In this document: positions 27,516-37,378 of the stretch, piece after piece
Position numbering within the stretch: the first letter of the stretch is position 1
Layout of the letters: every line of letters begins with the position of its first letter
Assembly: GCA_005217565.1 (NCBI GenBank)
Contig: SJCO01000008.1
Location: 186,001 to 250,000 of the forward strand
Direction of reading: 5' to 3'
Length of the DNA stretch: 64,000 nucleotides
DNA from: Puteibacter caeruleilacunae
GTDB taxonomy: Bacteria > Bacteroidota > Bacteroidia > Bacteroidales > Prolixibacteraceae
The notes under the pieces: generated by a model
Told to the model about the DNA's origin: nothing
Database searches by the model: none
What the model saw: only the letters and a program-made list of their open reading frames with translations
Made by a program: the position numbers and the translations under genes

Positions 27516-30500
27516 ATGGCATTTGTATCTAAAATTCTTGGCAAATTTCTGGGCAACAAGTCTGACAGGGACATTGCGGAAGTTATGCCAATCGTAAAGC
27601 AGATAAAAGCTGAATTCGCGAGACTTGAGTCTTTGTCGAATGATGAACTAAGGGCTGAATCTGCTGGCCTCCGAGAAAAAATTACAGCTCATATTAAGCC
27701 AGAGACTGACGAAATCGCTAAATTAAAAGCAGAAGTCGAGACTGTAGATATTGAAGCAAGTGAGAAAATCTACAATCAAATCGATAAGATTGAGGAGCAA
27801 ATTGATGAGAAACTTGAGGAGTTTCTTGCAGTTATCCTTCCTACGGCTTTCGCAATTGTAAAAGATACAGCTCGCCGTTTTGCTCAGGCTGATGCCTTAG
27901 AGGTAACAGCTAATGATTTCGACCGTGAGATTGCTGCCGGTCGTGATAGCGTTGCTATTGAAGGTGATAAAGCTACATGGAATAGTACATGGAATGCTGG
28001 TGGTAACGATGTTTCGTGGGAAATGATCCACTACGATGTTCAGCTTATTGGTGGTATCGTATTGCACAAGGGTAAAGTTGCAGAGATGGCAACCGGTGAA
28101 GGTAAAACATTGGTGGCGACATTGCCTGTGTTCTTGAATGCATTGACTGGTAGAGGTGTTCACGTTGTGACGGTTAACGACTACCTATCTAAGCGTGACT
28201 CTGAGTGGATGGGACCTATCTACGAATTCCACGGTTTAAGTGTTGATTGTATCGATAAGCACCAGCCTAACTCTGCTGCTCGTCGTAAAGCATATAACTC
28301 AGATATTACTTTCGGTACAAACAATGAGTTTGGTTTCGATTACCTGAGAGATAATATGGCTATCAATCCTGAGGATTTGGTACAGCGTAAACACAATTAT
28401 GCGATTGTCGATGAGGTCGACTCAGTATTGATTGATGATGCGCGTACACCTTTGATCATCTCAGGTCCAATTCCTAAAGGAGATAACCAGAAATTTGATG
28501 AGTTAAAGCCACCTGTAGTAAAGTTGTTTGAAGCACAACGTCAGATGGTAACCAAACTTCTTTCTGAAGCAAAGGCATTGTTGAACAAGCCTAATGCAAC
28601 GAAAGATGAATTAGAAGAGGGTGCATTGCTTTTATATCGTGCTCACAAAGGTCTTCCTAAAAACAAGGCCATTATCAAGTATTTGAGTGAGGAAGGTGTG
28701 AAGGCTCGCATGAACAAAACAGAGAATTTCTATATGCAGGATAACAACAAGAACATGCATATTGTTACCGATCCTCTGTTGTTTGTTATTGAAGAGAAAA
28801 TGAACTCAGTAGAGCTTACTGATAAAGGTATCGACTTGATTTCAGGTAAAGATGATCCTGAATTCTTCGTATTACCTGATGTTGGTAGCGAGATCGCTGA
28901 GATTGAAAATAGCAGTCTTTCTAAGGAAGAGCAACTTGCTAAGAAGGATGAAATGCTTCAGAACTATTCAGTGAAATCAGAGCGTGTGCATACTGTGAAC
29001 CAGTTGCTGAAAGCTTACGCAATGTTCGAGAAGGATACTGAGTATGTTGTGATGGATAACAAGGTTAAGATTGTTGATGAGCAGACTGGTCGTATCATGG
29101 AAGGTCGCCGTTACTCTGATGGTCTTCACCAGGCAATTGAAGCAAAAGAGAATGTGAAGATTGAGGCTGCTACGCAAACATTCGCAACTGTTACTTTGCA
29201 GAACTACTTCCGTATGTACCACAAGTTATCGGGTATGACCGGTACAGCGGAGACTGAAGCAGGAGAATTGTGGGACATCTATGAATTGGATGTGGTGGTT
29301 ATTCCAACTAACCGTCCTATTCAAAGAGATGACCAGGAAGATCTTGTATATAAGACTAAGCGTGAGAAATATAGCGCAGTAATCGATGAGGTTGTTAAAC
29401 TGAATAAGCAAGGCCGTCCGGTATTGGTTGGTACTACTTCGGTAGAGATCTCTGAGTTATTAGCGCGTATGCTTAAGATTAGAGGTATTAAGCACAACGT
29501 ACTGAACGCGAAGTTACACCAGCGAGAGGCTGATATTGTAGCCGAAGCAGGTAAAGAAGGTGCAGTGACTATTGCTACTAACATGGCAGGTCGTGGTACC
29601 GATATTAAGCTTTCGAAAGAAGTAAAAGATGCCGGAGGTTTGGCAATCATCGGTACTGAGCGTCACGAATCTCGTCGTGTAGACCGTCAGTTACGTGGTC
29701 GTGCTGGTCGTCAAGGAGATCCAGGTAGCTCAATGTTCTTTGTTTCTCTTGAGGACGATTTGATGCGTCTATTCGGTTCTGATCGTATTACTGGTATCAT
29801 GGACAAGATGGGACTTAAGGATGGTGAAGTAATTCAGCATTCAATGATCTCTAAATCTATCGAGCGTGCTCAGAAGAAAGTTGAGGAGAACAACTTCGGT
29901 ATTCGTAAGCGTTTGCTTGAGTATGATGATGTAATGAACAATCAGCGTGAGGTAATCTACAAGAAACGTCGCCATGCATTATTCGGAGAGCGTTTGGAGG
30001 TAGATTTGCTGAACATGATGTACGATACAATCGAGGCTATTGTTAACGACTTCTATGGATCTAACGACTTTGAAGAGTTTAAGCTTGAATTGCTTCGCTT
30101 AATGTCGGTTGAGGCTCCATTCGATGAGACTGAATTTATGAAGTCAAATCCTGCTGATCTTACTGAGAAGATCTATCGTGAGATGATCAAGACTTATACT
30201 CGTAAGGTTGATTCAATTGCTAAGCAGGCATGGCCAGTAATTAAGAATGTATTTGAGACCAAGTCTCATGTATACCAAAATATCGTAGTTCCTATTTCTG
30301 ATGGTAAGCGTATCTTCCAGATTGTTACTAACCTGGAGAAAGCTTACGGAAACGAAGGTAAAGAACTAGTAAAATCTTACCAAAAGCAGTCGGTTCTTTC
30401 AACTATTGATGAATTGTGGAAAGAGCAACTTCGCGAGATGGATGATTTGAAACAATCAGTACAGAATGCTACTTACGAGCAGAAGGATCCATTGTTGATC

Positions 30501-30815
30501 TACAAGTTTGAGTCGTTCAACTTGTTCAAGGATATGGTTCAGAATGTAAACCGTAAGGTTGTTTCTACATTGATGAAAGGACATATTCCTATCAGTGATC
30601 CAAATGAAGTGAGAGAGGCTGAGGCAAGAAAGCAAACTGATATGAGCCGTATGCAAACAGAGCGAACTAATTTGCCTGGTGCTACAGGTCCTGGACAGGA
30701 GAAAGAAAAACCAAAACCACAGCCTGTAAGGGTAGAAAAGAAGGTGGGACGTAATGATCCTTGTCCTTGTGGTAGTGGCAAGAAATTCAAGAGCTGTCAC
30801 GGAAAAGGAATGTAA
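27516..30815 (+). CDS. secA: Preprotein translocase ATPase SecA
   Basis: SecA is the ATPase motor that drives unfolded proteins through SecYEG. Of 1099 aa, it has the Walker A loop [14 protein letters not shown], the DEVD box [21 protein letters not shown], the second ATPase domain with [13 protein letters not shown] and [12 protein letters not shown], and the C-terminal zinc-binding [16 protein letters not shown] that contacts SecB or ribosomes. Compared with the 901-aa E. coli protein it has long insertions, notably after LIISGP (residues about 315-430), as is usual in Bacteroidota. A terminator follows directly. Codon usage shows more optimised, GC-richer codons than its neighbours, fitting high expression. 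Confidence 0.98.
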   Translation: MAFVSKILGKFLGNKSDRDIAEVMPIVKQIKAEFARLESLSNDELRAESAGLREKITAHIKPETDEIAKLKAEVETVDIEASEKIYNQIDKIEEQIDEKLEEFLAVILPTAFAIVKDTARRFAQADALEVTANDFDREIAAGRDSVAIEGDKATWNSTWNAGGNDVSWEMIHYDVQLIGGIVLHKGKVAEMATGEGKTLVATLPVFLNALTGRGVHVVTVNDYLSKRDSEWMGPIYEFHGLSVDCIDKHQPNSAARRKAYNSDITFGTNNEFGFDYLRDNMAINPEDLVQRKHNYAIVDEVDSVLIDDARTPLIISGPIPKGDNQKFDELKPPVVKLFEAQRQMVTKLLSEAKALLNKPNATKDELEEGALLLYRAHKGLPKNKAIIKYLSEEGVKARMNKTENFYMQDNNKNMHIVTDPLLFVIEEKMNSVELTDKGIDLISGKDDPEFFVLPDVGSEIAEIENSSLSKEEQLAKKDEMLQNYSVKSERVHTVNQLLKAYAMFEKDTEYVVMDNKVKIVDEQTGRIMEGRRYSDGLHQAIEAKENVKIEAATQTFATVTLQNYFRMYHKLSGMTGTAETEAGELWDIYELDVVVIPTNRPIQRDDQEDLVYKTKREKYSAVIDEVVKLNKQGRPVLVGTTSVEISELLARMLKIRGIKHNVLNAKLHQREADIVAEAGKEGAVTIATNMAGRGTDIKLSKEVKDAGGLAIIGTERHESRRVDRQLRGRAGRQGDPGSSMFFVSLEDDLMRLFGSDRITGIMDKMGLKDGEVIQHSMISKSIERAQKKVEENNFGIRKRLLEYDDVMNNQREVIYKKRRHALFGERLEVDLLNMMYDTIEAIVNDFYGSNDFEEFKLELLRLMSVEAPFDETEFMKSNPADLTEKIYREMIKTYTRKVDSIAKQAWPVIKNVFETKSHVYQNIVVPISDGKRIFQIVTNLEKAYGNEGKELVKSYQKQSVLSTIDELWKEQLREMDDLKQSVQNATYEQKDPLLIYKFESFNLFKDMVQNVNRKVVSTLMKGHIPISDPNEVREAEARKQTDMSRMQTERTNLPGATGPGQEKEKPKPQPVRVEKKVGRNDPCPCGSGKKFKSCHGKGM

Positions 30816-30837
30816 TTCATTCAACAATATCTTCGCA

Positions 30838-30869
30838 AAATCCGGGTAACAAACCCGGATTTTTCTTTT
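30838..30869 (+). terminator. Rho-independent terminator after secA
   Basis: A perfect 10-bp stem (30838-30847 with 30853-30862, arms AAATCCGGGT/ACCCGGATTT) around a 5-nt loop, followed by a T-rich tail. Confidence 0.9.
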
Positions 30870-30876
30870 ATATTTG
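30869..30876 (+). promoter_or_regulatory. Candidate -7 box of lgt
   Basis: TATATTTG directly after the secA terminator matches TAnnTTTG; the ATG of lgt follows 38 bp later. The -33 element would fall in the terminator hairpin and no TTG is seen there. Confidence 0.35.
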
Positions 30877-30914
30877 GAAGGTATATTTTAAAAATTCCCA
30901 AAAACGAACTTAAA

Positions 30915-31724
30915 ATGATTGCAGCAATTAAATGGAATGTAAGTCCGGAGCTCTTCGATTTAGGCTTTATTGCTCCTAGATGGTACGGTCTCCTGTTTGC
31001 AATAGGTTTCTTCATTGGTTATAAGATCATGGAGAAGATGTTTCGCCTTGAAGGTGAAAATGAAAAGTGGATTGAAAGTTTATTTGTATATGTGTTTGTC
31101 GCGACGATCATCGGTTCACGTTTAGGACACGTATTCTTCTATAGCTGGGATTATTACTCTCAACATCTATTAGAGATTCCAATGATTTGGAAAGGCGGAT
31201 TGGCAAGTCACGGTGGTACTTTAGGAATTATCATTGCGATATGGTGGTACTCTAAGAAAATTACCAAGCGCCCTATGCTTTGGACTCTTGACCGTTTAGC
31301 TGTTCCTGTTGCATTGGTTGCAGCAATGATTCGCTTAGGTAACTTGATGAATTCTGAAATTTATGGTGTTGCTACGTCACTTCCTTGGGGATTTATCTTC
31401 GAGCGTAATGGAGAGACTGTCGCTAAGCATCCAACGCAGTTATATGAGACATTGGCTTATCTATTAACCTTTGCTGTAGTGTGGAAGTTATTCTTTAAAA
31501 CAGAAGATAAGCGCTACCGACAAGGATTTATCCTTGGTGTATTCTTCATCGGTATTTTCTTCTCGCGATTCTTGATTGAGTTTGTGAAAGAGAATCAGGA
31601 AAACTTTGAAGAAGGAATGCTATTGAATATGGGACAATTATTGAGTATCCCGTTTGTTTTGGCTGGTTGTTATTTGATTTGGAATGGCTTGCGAAAACCA
31701 ATTGTAGTGTACAAAAAGAAATAA
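30915..31724 (+). CDS. lgt: Prolipoprotein diacylglyceryl transferase
   Basis: Lgt transfers diacylglycerol from phosphatidylglycerol to the lipobox cysteine of prelipoproteins, the first step of lipoprotein maturation. This is a 269-aa integral membrane protein with about seven segments; the Lgt signature IRLGNLMNSEIYG and the essential histidine in GGLASHGGTLGIII are present, along with PTQLYE. The window encodes several lipoproteins that would be its substrates. It lies between two strong terminators and is therefore a single-gene unit. Confidence 0.97.
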   Translation: MIAAIKWNVSPELFDLGFIAPRWYGLLFAIGFFIGYKIMEKMFRLEGENEKWIESLFVYVFVATIIGSRLGHVFFYSWDYYSQHLLEIPMIWKGGLASHGGTLGIIIAIWWYSKKITKRPMLWTLDRLAVPVALVAAMIRLGNLMNSEIYGVATSLPWGFIFERNGETVAKHPTQLYETLAYLLTFAVVWKLFFKTEDKRYRQGFILGVFFIGIFFSRFLIEFVKENQENFEEGMLLNMGQLLSIPFVLAGCYLIWNGLRKPIVVYKKK

Positions 31725-31758
31725 AATATAAAGGCCTCAAACGAGGCCTTTATATTTT
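31723..31758. terminator. Bidirectional terminator between lgt and the lipoprotein gene
   Basis: A perfect 16-bp stem (31723-31738 with 31743-31758, loop AAAC) with A-rich and T-rich ends on either side, lying between convergent genes. Confidence 0.92.
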
Positions 31759-32314
31759 ATTTTATCATTTCTTCTCCGTCCATATAGAACACCGAAATAT
31801 AGCCTTTAGGTAGTTCCTTTATTTTTGCACGATAATCATTGATTTGTTCAAGCGTGCTTTCCAGTTCTGATTCTTCTTCGTGCTCATGATCTCCATCGTG
31901 TTTTTCATGACCATCAAGGTGTCTTTGTTCAACAGTAGCTTCCTCTTCGTCTCTTGCCTCTTGTTCCCAGTTATCAAGATAAGTCGCATCAATTTTAATA
32001 TGGCGAAGTGTGCCTTTAACTTTGATATCTGTTCCAATCTGATCTTGAGAGAATGCCTTTATTTTACTGTTGGTCTCAATTCTGATGGTTTGATCTTCAT
32101 CGGTACCCATGATAAAGCAACGTTCACCTCCATGGCGACAAACATGAATTACAGTTCCTTCGATTGTTATTGACTGATCAGCATATTTCTCTCCATCAGT
32201 ATAAACTTTATCGACCGACATAGATGTTGGTTTCTCTGCTTTGTCTTTGTTGGCCTGCTTGGTACCACATGATGCCAGCGTTATTGCCAGAAATAAGTAA
32301 AGTAGATTTTTCAT
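31757..32314 (-). CDS. OB-fold lipoprotein with His-rich segment (metal-linked)
   Basis: This is a 185-aa envelope lipoprotein (signal MKNLLYLFLAITLASC). Residues about 35-115 look like an OB-fold of the tRNA_anti-like/NirD-like kind (SITIEGTVIHVCRHGGERCFIMGTDEDQTIRI; DIKVKGTLRHIKI). Two cysteines in VCRHGGERC and a histidine/acid-rich stretch (HLDGHEKHDGDHEHEEE) look suited to metal binding. It is the last gene of a group with a PepSY-type membrane protein and a Cu/Zn exporter, suggesting that it buffers or senses metal in the periplasm. The family is not named with certainty. Confidence 0.72.
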   Translation of the reverse strand: MKNLLYLFLAITLASCGTKQANKDKAEKPTSMSVDKVYTDGEKYADQSITIEGTVIHVCRHGGERCFIMGTDEDQTIRIETNSKIKAFSQDQIGTDIKVKGTLRHIKIDATYLDNWEQEARDEEEATVEQRHLDGHEKHDGDHEHEEESELESTLEQINDYRAKIKELPKGYISVFYMDGEEMIK

Positions 32315-32370
32315 TGTGCAATAGATTATAAGGTTTTAGATAAAGTAATGTCTTTAAAAATACTTTAGGC

Positions 32371-32928
32371 TTACATCACAAACACCAGGAACAGAATCGG
32401 TATAATTAATCCTGCCAGAGTATAAATCAATCCTCTGCGTGTTATTCCATGCTTTCCCTTGAGGATAAATATTCCACTAAGGGAAACAATAATCAATAAT
32501 ACGGCAAAAATATCGGAAAACCATTTCCATGCTATTTGTTTTCCGTAATGCAGTTTGTTTATCTGGAAAAAGAATGGTCGCTTGCTCACTGTTTCAATCC
32601 ATGCTCGCTTGGTCGATGGATTTAGCTCAACTGTACCTCCGGGAACAAATACTTTGATGGTTTGGTCCTTTGTAGTGTAATGTTTTCGATATTTTAGATG
32701 TTCTTTTTCTAAAGCTTGTTTAAGCTCCTCTTTGCTGAACTTATCTGCGTCAGGGAGTTGTAGTTCTACCGATTCCGATCGAATGATATAATCAGGATTC
32801 CATGTATCATTATGGTTTAAGGCTATTCCAGATATACTGTATACAATGGTTAGCGCAGCAATGAAATATCCAAAATCACGATGGATGATTCTTAGGAATC
32901 GTCGAAAGTTGAATGGTTTTGTTGTCAT
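32371..32928 (-). CDS. PepSY-associated membrane protein
   Basis: This is a 185-aa inner-membrane protein. I chose the ATG at 32928 (MTTKPFNFRRFLRIIHRDFG) over the TTG at 32958. It has an N-terminal membrane segment (residues about 18-38), a periplasmic PepSY-like region, then two C-terminal segments (WFSDIFAVLLIIVSLSGIFILK and LIYTLAGLIIPILFLVFVM). The HRDFGYFIAALTIVYSISGIALNH and LHYGKQIAWKWFSDI motifs are typical of PepSY-associated TM proteins found with iron/copper uptake or reduction systems. It sits between the lipoprotein and the metal permease and belongs to the same unit. Confidence 0.82.
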   Translation of the reverse strand: MTTKPFNFRRFLRIIHRDFGYFIAALTIVYSISGIALNHNDTWNPDYIIRSESVELQLPDADKFSKEELKQALEKEHLKYRKHYTTKDQTIKVFVPGGTVELNPSTKRAWIETVSKRPFFFQINKLHYGKQIAWKWFSDIFAVLLIIVSLSGIFILKGKHGITRRGLIYTLAGLIIPILFLVFVM

Positions 32929-32961
32929 ATTGATGAATAATTTGCCTGAAAATAGCAAAAA

Positions 32962-34359
32962 TTATTCATCTATTACCTGATATCCTAACTCTGTTATTGT
33001 TGTGCGAATCACTGATGGATTGATCTTCCCTTTTACAGTTACGAGCCCTGCAGCCAGATTAACCATCACACTATCAACATGGTCAATTGCTGCAAGATTA
33101 CGCTCCACATTGGCTTTACAGTGATTGCAAGTCATCCCTGTAACTTTGAGCGTTAATTCATTTTTTGCGTCTTTACTAATTGTTTTCAGTCCTTTATATT
33201 TCTGAATCAACTCATTAATGAATGCATAAGCAATGAAGCCAATTAGTACCACAGATGAACTGAGCATTAACCAATGTGGTATGATTGAATGAACATGATC
33301 GCCAGAATAAGTAATGAAGCTTGCCAGCCAATCACCAGGAAATATTTCATTAATTAGAATTCCGGATAGTACTGCACCTCCTATAATAGAGAATAAGTAT
33401 GCAAACAATGAACGTTTTCCCATTGTTTTCCCTATCACTGTTATGGTTGCCATGTTAGTAGCAGGTCCTGCCATTAAAAATACCAATGCTGCGCCAGGTG
33501 ATACTCCCTTCAGAATGAGTACTGCTGCAATAGGAATTGATCCGGTAGCACAGATATATAGAGGTACAGAGGCTGCAAGGATAAGGAATATTTCCAATAA
33601 GCCAGAACCTATATAACGATCAAAGAAATCGGGTGGAATAATCACTGCGATTAATGCAGCTAACATGAGTCCGATGACCAACCACTTGGCAATGTCACTC
33701 AGCATTTCAATAAATGCATAGTGGAGCATCCTGATAATTTTATTGCCTTCTTGAGGTGGAGTAGCGGTGCTACAGCAACTATCATCCTTACAGGTTGTAA
33801 CTGCTTCAGACTTGTGTCCCGTCTGTATTGGTTGAAATGTACCTACGTTTCCAATATTCACTTTATTTGCTGACGGAGAGGCAGGAGCAAAAGCATAACT
33901 TACCTTTTTCGAAGGCGCTGTCTTCTTTGGTGGTTGTTGTCCAGTTGCGAATCTATTGGTGATGATACCCCCTAAAACTCCTGTAAAGAGGGCAACTATT
34001 GGGCGTATTAATGCGAAAGGCCATCCCATTAGAGAATAGGTAGCCAGAATAGAATCTACTCCTGTTTGTGGTGTGGAGATTAAGAAAGAGTTTGTAGCTC
34101 CTTTAGATGCTCCATTACGATAGAATGATATTCCAGTTGGGATAACTCCACAAGAGCATAAAGGCATAGGAATACCTAGCAGCGAGGCATTGAGTACAGA
34201 TTTAGTATTGGATTTACCCATAAATCTGTTGATGTGTTTCTGCGGGAAGTATACCTTAAGAACTCCTGCAAACACTAAACCTATAATTAACCAAGGGGCC
34301 ATTTCTAAAGTGAGGTCCCACAACTCAGTCAAATATTTTATGATGAACTCTACTATCAT
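32962..34359 (-). CDS. SO_0444-like Cu/Zn efflux permease with HMA domain
   Basis: This is a 465-aa inner-membrane permease of the pfam03773 (DUF318/ArsP-like) group that matches SO_0444-type Cu/Zn exporters. It has two bundles of hydrophobic segments; the first carries GIPMPLCSCGVIPTG, with a CSC metal motif, and the second mirrors it with VPLYICATGSIPIAA. Between them lies a linker with CKDDSCCS. The C-terminal 70 residues are a heavy-metal-associated domain (VTGMTCNHCKANVERNL, CxxC intact). The fused HMA suggests that metal is delivered to the pore from the cytosol. A TATCTTTG box precedes the gene. Confidence 0.88.
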   Translation of the reverse strand: MIVEFIIKYLTELWDLTLEMAPWLIIGLVFAGVLKVYFPQKHINRFMGKSNTKSVLNASLLGIPMPLCSCGVIPTGISFYRNGASKGATNSFLISTPQTGVDSILATYSLMGWPFALIRPIVALFTGVLGGIITNRFATGQQPPKKTAPSKKVSYAFAPASPSANKVNIGNVGTFQPIQTGHKSEAVTTCKDDSCCSTATPPQEGNKIIRMLHYAFIEMLSDIAKWLVIGLMLAALIAVIIPPDFFDRYIGSGLLEIFLILAASVPLYICATGSIPIAAVLILKGVSPGAALVFLMAGPATNMATITVIGKTMGKRSLFAYLFSIIGGAVLSGILINEIFPGDWLASFITYSGDHVHSIIPHWLMLSSSVVLIGFIAYAFINELIQKYKGLKTISKDAKNELTLKVTGMTCNHCKANVERNLAAIDHVDSVMVNLAAGLVTVKGKINPSVIRTTITELGYQVIDE

Positions 34360-34386
34360 TTCACTAGTCCTTTACAAATAATACTA

Positions 34387-34394
34387 CAAAGATA
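34387..34394 (-). promoter_or_regulatory. Candidate -7 box of the metal-export group
   Basis: TATCTTTG on the minus strand, an exact TAnnTTTG, 28 bp before the permease ATG. No clear -33 partner. Confidence 0.35.
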
Positions 34395-34461
34395 GCGCCA
34401 ACAGAGGTAGATTATCCTCCAGAGTACTCATAATTTGTTATGATTTCACGACGGAAAAGGG

Positions 34462-35193
34462 CTAATATGATGCTTCCTCTGTCTTACTCGATCCTTTTAT
34501 CGAGTTGTTTAAAGTGGTGAATTCTTCTTTAGTCAATGAACGATACTTGCCAATTTTAAGGTTGCCAAGATGTACATTCATTATGCGTACTCTTTTTAGC
34601 TTTTTAACCTCATAATTAAGGAAACTGCACATTCTCCTAATCTGGCGGTTTAATCCCTGAGTAAGAATGATTCTGAATGTAAAATCATCTATTTGGGTAA
34701 CCTTACATTCTTTTGCGAAAGTATCTAATACAGGGATATTTCCTCCTCCCATTCTTCTAATAAAAGTTGCTGTTATTCGCTTATTTACAGTTACTTCATA
34801 TTCCTTCTCGTGATTGTTCTTTGCACGGAGAATTTTATTGACAATATCTCCATCGTTGGTCATGAAAATCAATCCCTCACTAGGTTTGTCTAACCTACCA
34901 ATAGGGAATATCCTTTCAGGATGATTGATGTAATCGATAATATTGCCTTTTATGCTGGTATCTGTGGTACAAGTAATACCAACAGGCTTATTGAATGCAA
35001 GATATATATGAGCAACCTCTTTGGTGATGATCTCGTCATTTACGCTAATCTGATCATCAGGAGAAACCTTAACTCCCATTTCAGCGACCTTGCCATTTAC
35101 CTTCACTTTTCCCTCTTCAATAAGTTTATCTGCTCCACGTCTTGAACAGTAACCCGTTTCAGAAATGGCTTTATTAAGTCTTTTCAGCACCAT
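34462..35193 (-). CDS. rluF: 23S rRNA pseudouridine synthase RluF
   Basis: RluF isomerises U2604 of 23S rRNA to pseudouridine. The 243-aa protein starts with an S4 RNA-binding domain (residues 1-55, LNKAISETGYCSRRGADKLI) followed by the RsuA/RluB/E/F catalytic domain with D102 in IGRLDKPSEGLIF and the long QGLNRQIRRMC motif. The string KILRAKNNHEKEYEV is the RluF-type variant and separates it from RluB and RsuA. Single gene. Confidence 0.9.
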   Translation of the reverse strand: MVLKRLNKAISETGYCSRRGADKLIEEGKVKVNGKVAEMGVKVSPDDQISVNDEIITKEVAHIYLAFNKPVGITCTTDTSIKGNIIDYINHPERIFPIGRLDKPSEGLIFMTNDGDIVNKILRAKNNHEKEYEVTVNKRITATFIRRMGGGNIPVLDTFAKECKVTQIDDFTFRIILTQGLNRQIRRMCSFLNYEVKKLKRVRIMNVHLGNLKIGKYRSLTKEEFTTLNNSIKGSSKTEEASY

Positions 35194-35232
35194 GTTATAA
35201 TTTTAGGAGTTTGAATTCAGCGCGCAAGATAG

Positions 35233-35278
35233 CTAAAAAAAGTAAAGCCCCTACGCTATGTATATATAACGCAGGGGG
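35233..35278 (-). terminator. Terminator of the flavoprotein gene
   Basis: On the minus strand a 12-bp stem with two G-T pairs (35248-35259 with 35266-35277) is followed by CTTTACTTTTTTT. It lies directly after the stop codon of the oxidoreductase at 35284. Confidence 0.85.
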
Positions 35279-35283
35279 ATTAT

Positions 35284-36678
35284 TTAGTGTTTATTTGAAG
35301 GATCAATATTTTGATTCATTCTGAATGTATTGTCCGGATCCCAGACCTTCTTCACTTCAACCAGTCGCTCCCAAACAGTGGCAGTATAGGCGTCTTTTAC
35401 CCGATCGGCACCTTCCTGACTGATAAAATTGACATATACTCCCTGGGCAAAAGGATTAGTGTCGTCATGTATTTCTTTAGCCCATTGGATACACCTTTCA
35501 TCGTCGACTTTATCTCGCCATCTGGTGTGTACATTGAGGACAAAAGGTGTATGGCGATGTGGAAATGCAGTTGCCTCAGCAGATATTCTCGATGGTGCTC
35601 CTTCCATATGTGGGATAAAGATTTCGCATTCCTGTGTTGGAAGCCTTAGTGCATGGTGTTTTAGAACAGCAATACACTCATCTGAGAGTTCTGTAAGATG
35701 ATGTGATTTCCAATAATTACGTGCACCGTGACTCACCAATCCATCGAATGCCGCTTGCCAGTCTACCCATGGGTAAACACCAGAACCATCACCAAGGGTA
35801 GTTCCAAAGTCGCGAACAGGTTGAATGAGTTTTTCTCCTTGGTCCTTGTCTCCTAACCAAACAAAAGGAACAATAACTACTAATTGACCATGAACCTCTT
35901 CCGACAAGAATGGGAGAGGAGGTGCATGTCTTATCACTGCTGTGATAGTCATTTCATCGGGCATAGTTCTCACATAGTCTCTATGAAATTTTAGATATTC
36001 TTCCATGCCATCGAATGATTTTACTATCGGTCCACAGAAGATTTCAGTACCTATATTAGCGGCTTTAAACTCGAATGTAGTGGCAATACCGAAGTTGCCT
36101 CCTCCACCTCTGACAGCCCAAAATAGATCAGGATTCTCAGTTTCACTAGCCGTTACTATTTCTCCTTTTGCAGTGACTAATTCAACCGATAATAGATTGT
36201 CGATCGTTAGTCCGTGTTTGCGACTAATCCAACCGAAGCCGCCACCTAACGTAAGACCTCCAACACCTGTATGAGATACTATTCCTGCCGAAACAGCGAG
36301 ACCGTGTTCTTGTGTGGCTTTATCGACATCTCCCAATAAAGCTCCTCCTTGCACTTTCACTGTTTGATTTGAGGGATCAACAGCTATGGCGTTCAAAAGG
36401 GAGAGGTCGATCATTAAACCGTCATCACAAACCGATGTGCCAGCTGAGTTGTGTCCTCCTCCGCGGACTGCAATAAGCAGGTTGTGTTGAGTACCGAATT
36501 TAACGGCATGTGCCACATCTTCAATACTTGTACATTGAATAATCAGGGCTGGCTTTCTATCGAACATTGCATTCCAGATGGTGCGACATTCATCATATTT
36601 AGAATCCATGGGAAGAATTACATTGCCATCAATGACGGCTTTCAGATTTGCTGCATTACTTTGATCAAAGGACATCAT
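35284..36678 (-). CDS. FAD-linked oxidase, BBE-like (PCMH fold)
   Basis: This is a 464-aa cytoplasmic flavoprotein of the berberine-bridge-enzyme-like group, typically oxidising sugars, alcohols or secondary metabolites. The FAD domain shows RGGGHNSAGTSVCDDG, where the histidine is the usual covalent FAD site, and SHTGVGGLTLGGGFGWISRKHGL. The cysteine that makes a second FAD link in classical BBEs is not present at the matching position (AGIVSHTGVGG), so single attachment is expected. The C-terminal BBE domain ends with KKVWDPDNTFRMNQNI, as in the family. Substrate unknown. It has its own terminator. Confidence 0.92.
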   Translation of the reverse strand: MMSFDQSNAANLKAVIDGNVILPMDSKYDECRTIWNAMFDRKPALIIQCTSIEDVAHAVKFGTQHNLLIAVRGGGHNSAGTSVCDDGLMIDLSLLNAIAVDPSNQTVKVQGGALLGDVDKATQEHGLAVSAGIVSHTGVGGLTLGGGFGWISRKHGLTIDNLLSVELVTAKGEIVTASETENPDLFWAVRGGGGNFGIATTFEFKAANIGTEIFCGPIVKSFDGMEEYLKFHRDYVRTMPDEMTITAVIRHAPPLPFLSEEVHGQLVVIVPFVWLGDKDQGEKLIQPVRDFGTTLGDGSGVYPWVDWQAAFDGLVSHGARNYWKSHHLTELSDECIAVLKHHALRLPTQECEIFIPHMEGAPSRISAEATAFPHRHTPFVLNVHTRWRDKVDDERCIQWAKEIHDDTNPFAQGVYVNFISQEGADRVKDAYTATVWERLVEVKKVWDPDNTFRMNQNIDPSNKH

Positions 36679-36850
36679 TCACAGTTTTAAATTAATAAAA
36701 GAGAATTGCTCATATGCAGACTGGGGATCAGAGCAAATGAATATTCATGAAAAGGGCATAACAATGTTATTCCTTTAATACGAAGGATAATGAACAAAGT
36801 TTACTAAAATGAAATTTTAACGGTTGCTAATAAAGTCAACGGCTTGAATA

Positions 36851-37378
36851 TTAGGTTGTGCTACAATAATCTTTTGCTTTAAGCACAAACGACTTAAATG
36901 CATCACCGTCGGCTGTAATTCCTTCAGCATCGAGTTTCATACCGCATTTTTCTGATACTTTAATAGAGCCAATATTTGTTGCAAACATACGCGTGATAAT
37001 CTTCTCTACATGAAGTTTGTTGAAGGCATAATCTATTAATCCTCTCGAAAGCTCAGTGCCCAACCCTTTATTCCAATAGCCTTTATTGATGATGTATCCC
37101 AGCTCTAAAATTGAAGGATTATCAAAGGAATTAAACAAACCAGCTTCACCAATGATTTCTCCTGATGATTTCTCAATAACAGTGAAGATCCCATAACCTT
37201 GTGGGTAATACTTCATGTTATCGGTATATTTTTCCCAAAGAAGATCGTGATCCCATTCCTTATCGGAATTAGGGATATGGTGCATTGTTTCCTGGCATTT
37301 GTATAAATCCAGTAGAATCTCCAAGTCGTCAGACTTGATTTCACGGACACTAAGTCGTTCGGTTGAGAATATGATCAT
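36851..37378 (-). CDS. GNAT-family N-acetyltransferase (RimJ/RimL-like)
   Basis: This is a 175-aa acetyl-CoA-dependent acetyltransferase. The N-terminus FSTERLSVREIKSDDLEILLDL is that of the Acetyltransf_3/RimJ-RimL group; the acetyl-CoA site lies in ELGYIINKGYWNKGLGTELSRGLIDYAF; and the C-terminal ATNIGSIKVSEKCGMKLD is also typical. It overlaps the end of the WG-repeat gene by 4 bp (ATGA), so it is translationally coupled to that protein. The acceptor substrate is unknown; amino acids, peptides and small molecules are all possible. Confidence 0.88.
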   Translation of the reverse strand: MIIFSTERLSVREIKSDDLEILLDLYKCQETMHHIPNSDKEWDHDLLWEKYTDNMKYYPQGYGIFTVIEKSSGEIIGEAGLFNSFDNPSILELGYIINKGYWNKGLGTELSRGLIDYAFNKLHVEKIITRMFATNIGSIKVSEKCGMKLDAEGITADGDAFKSFVLKAKDYCSTT

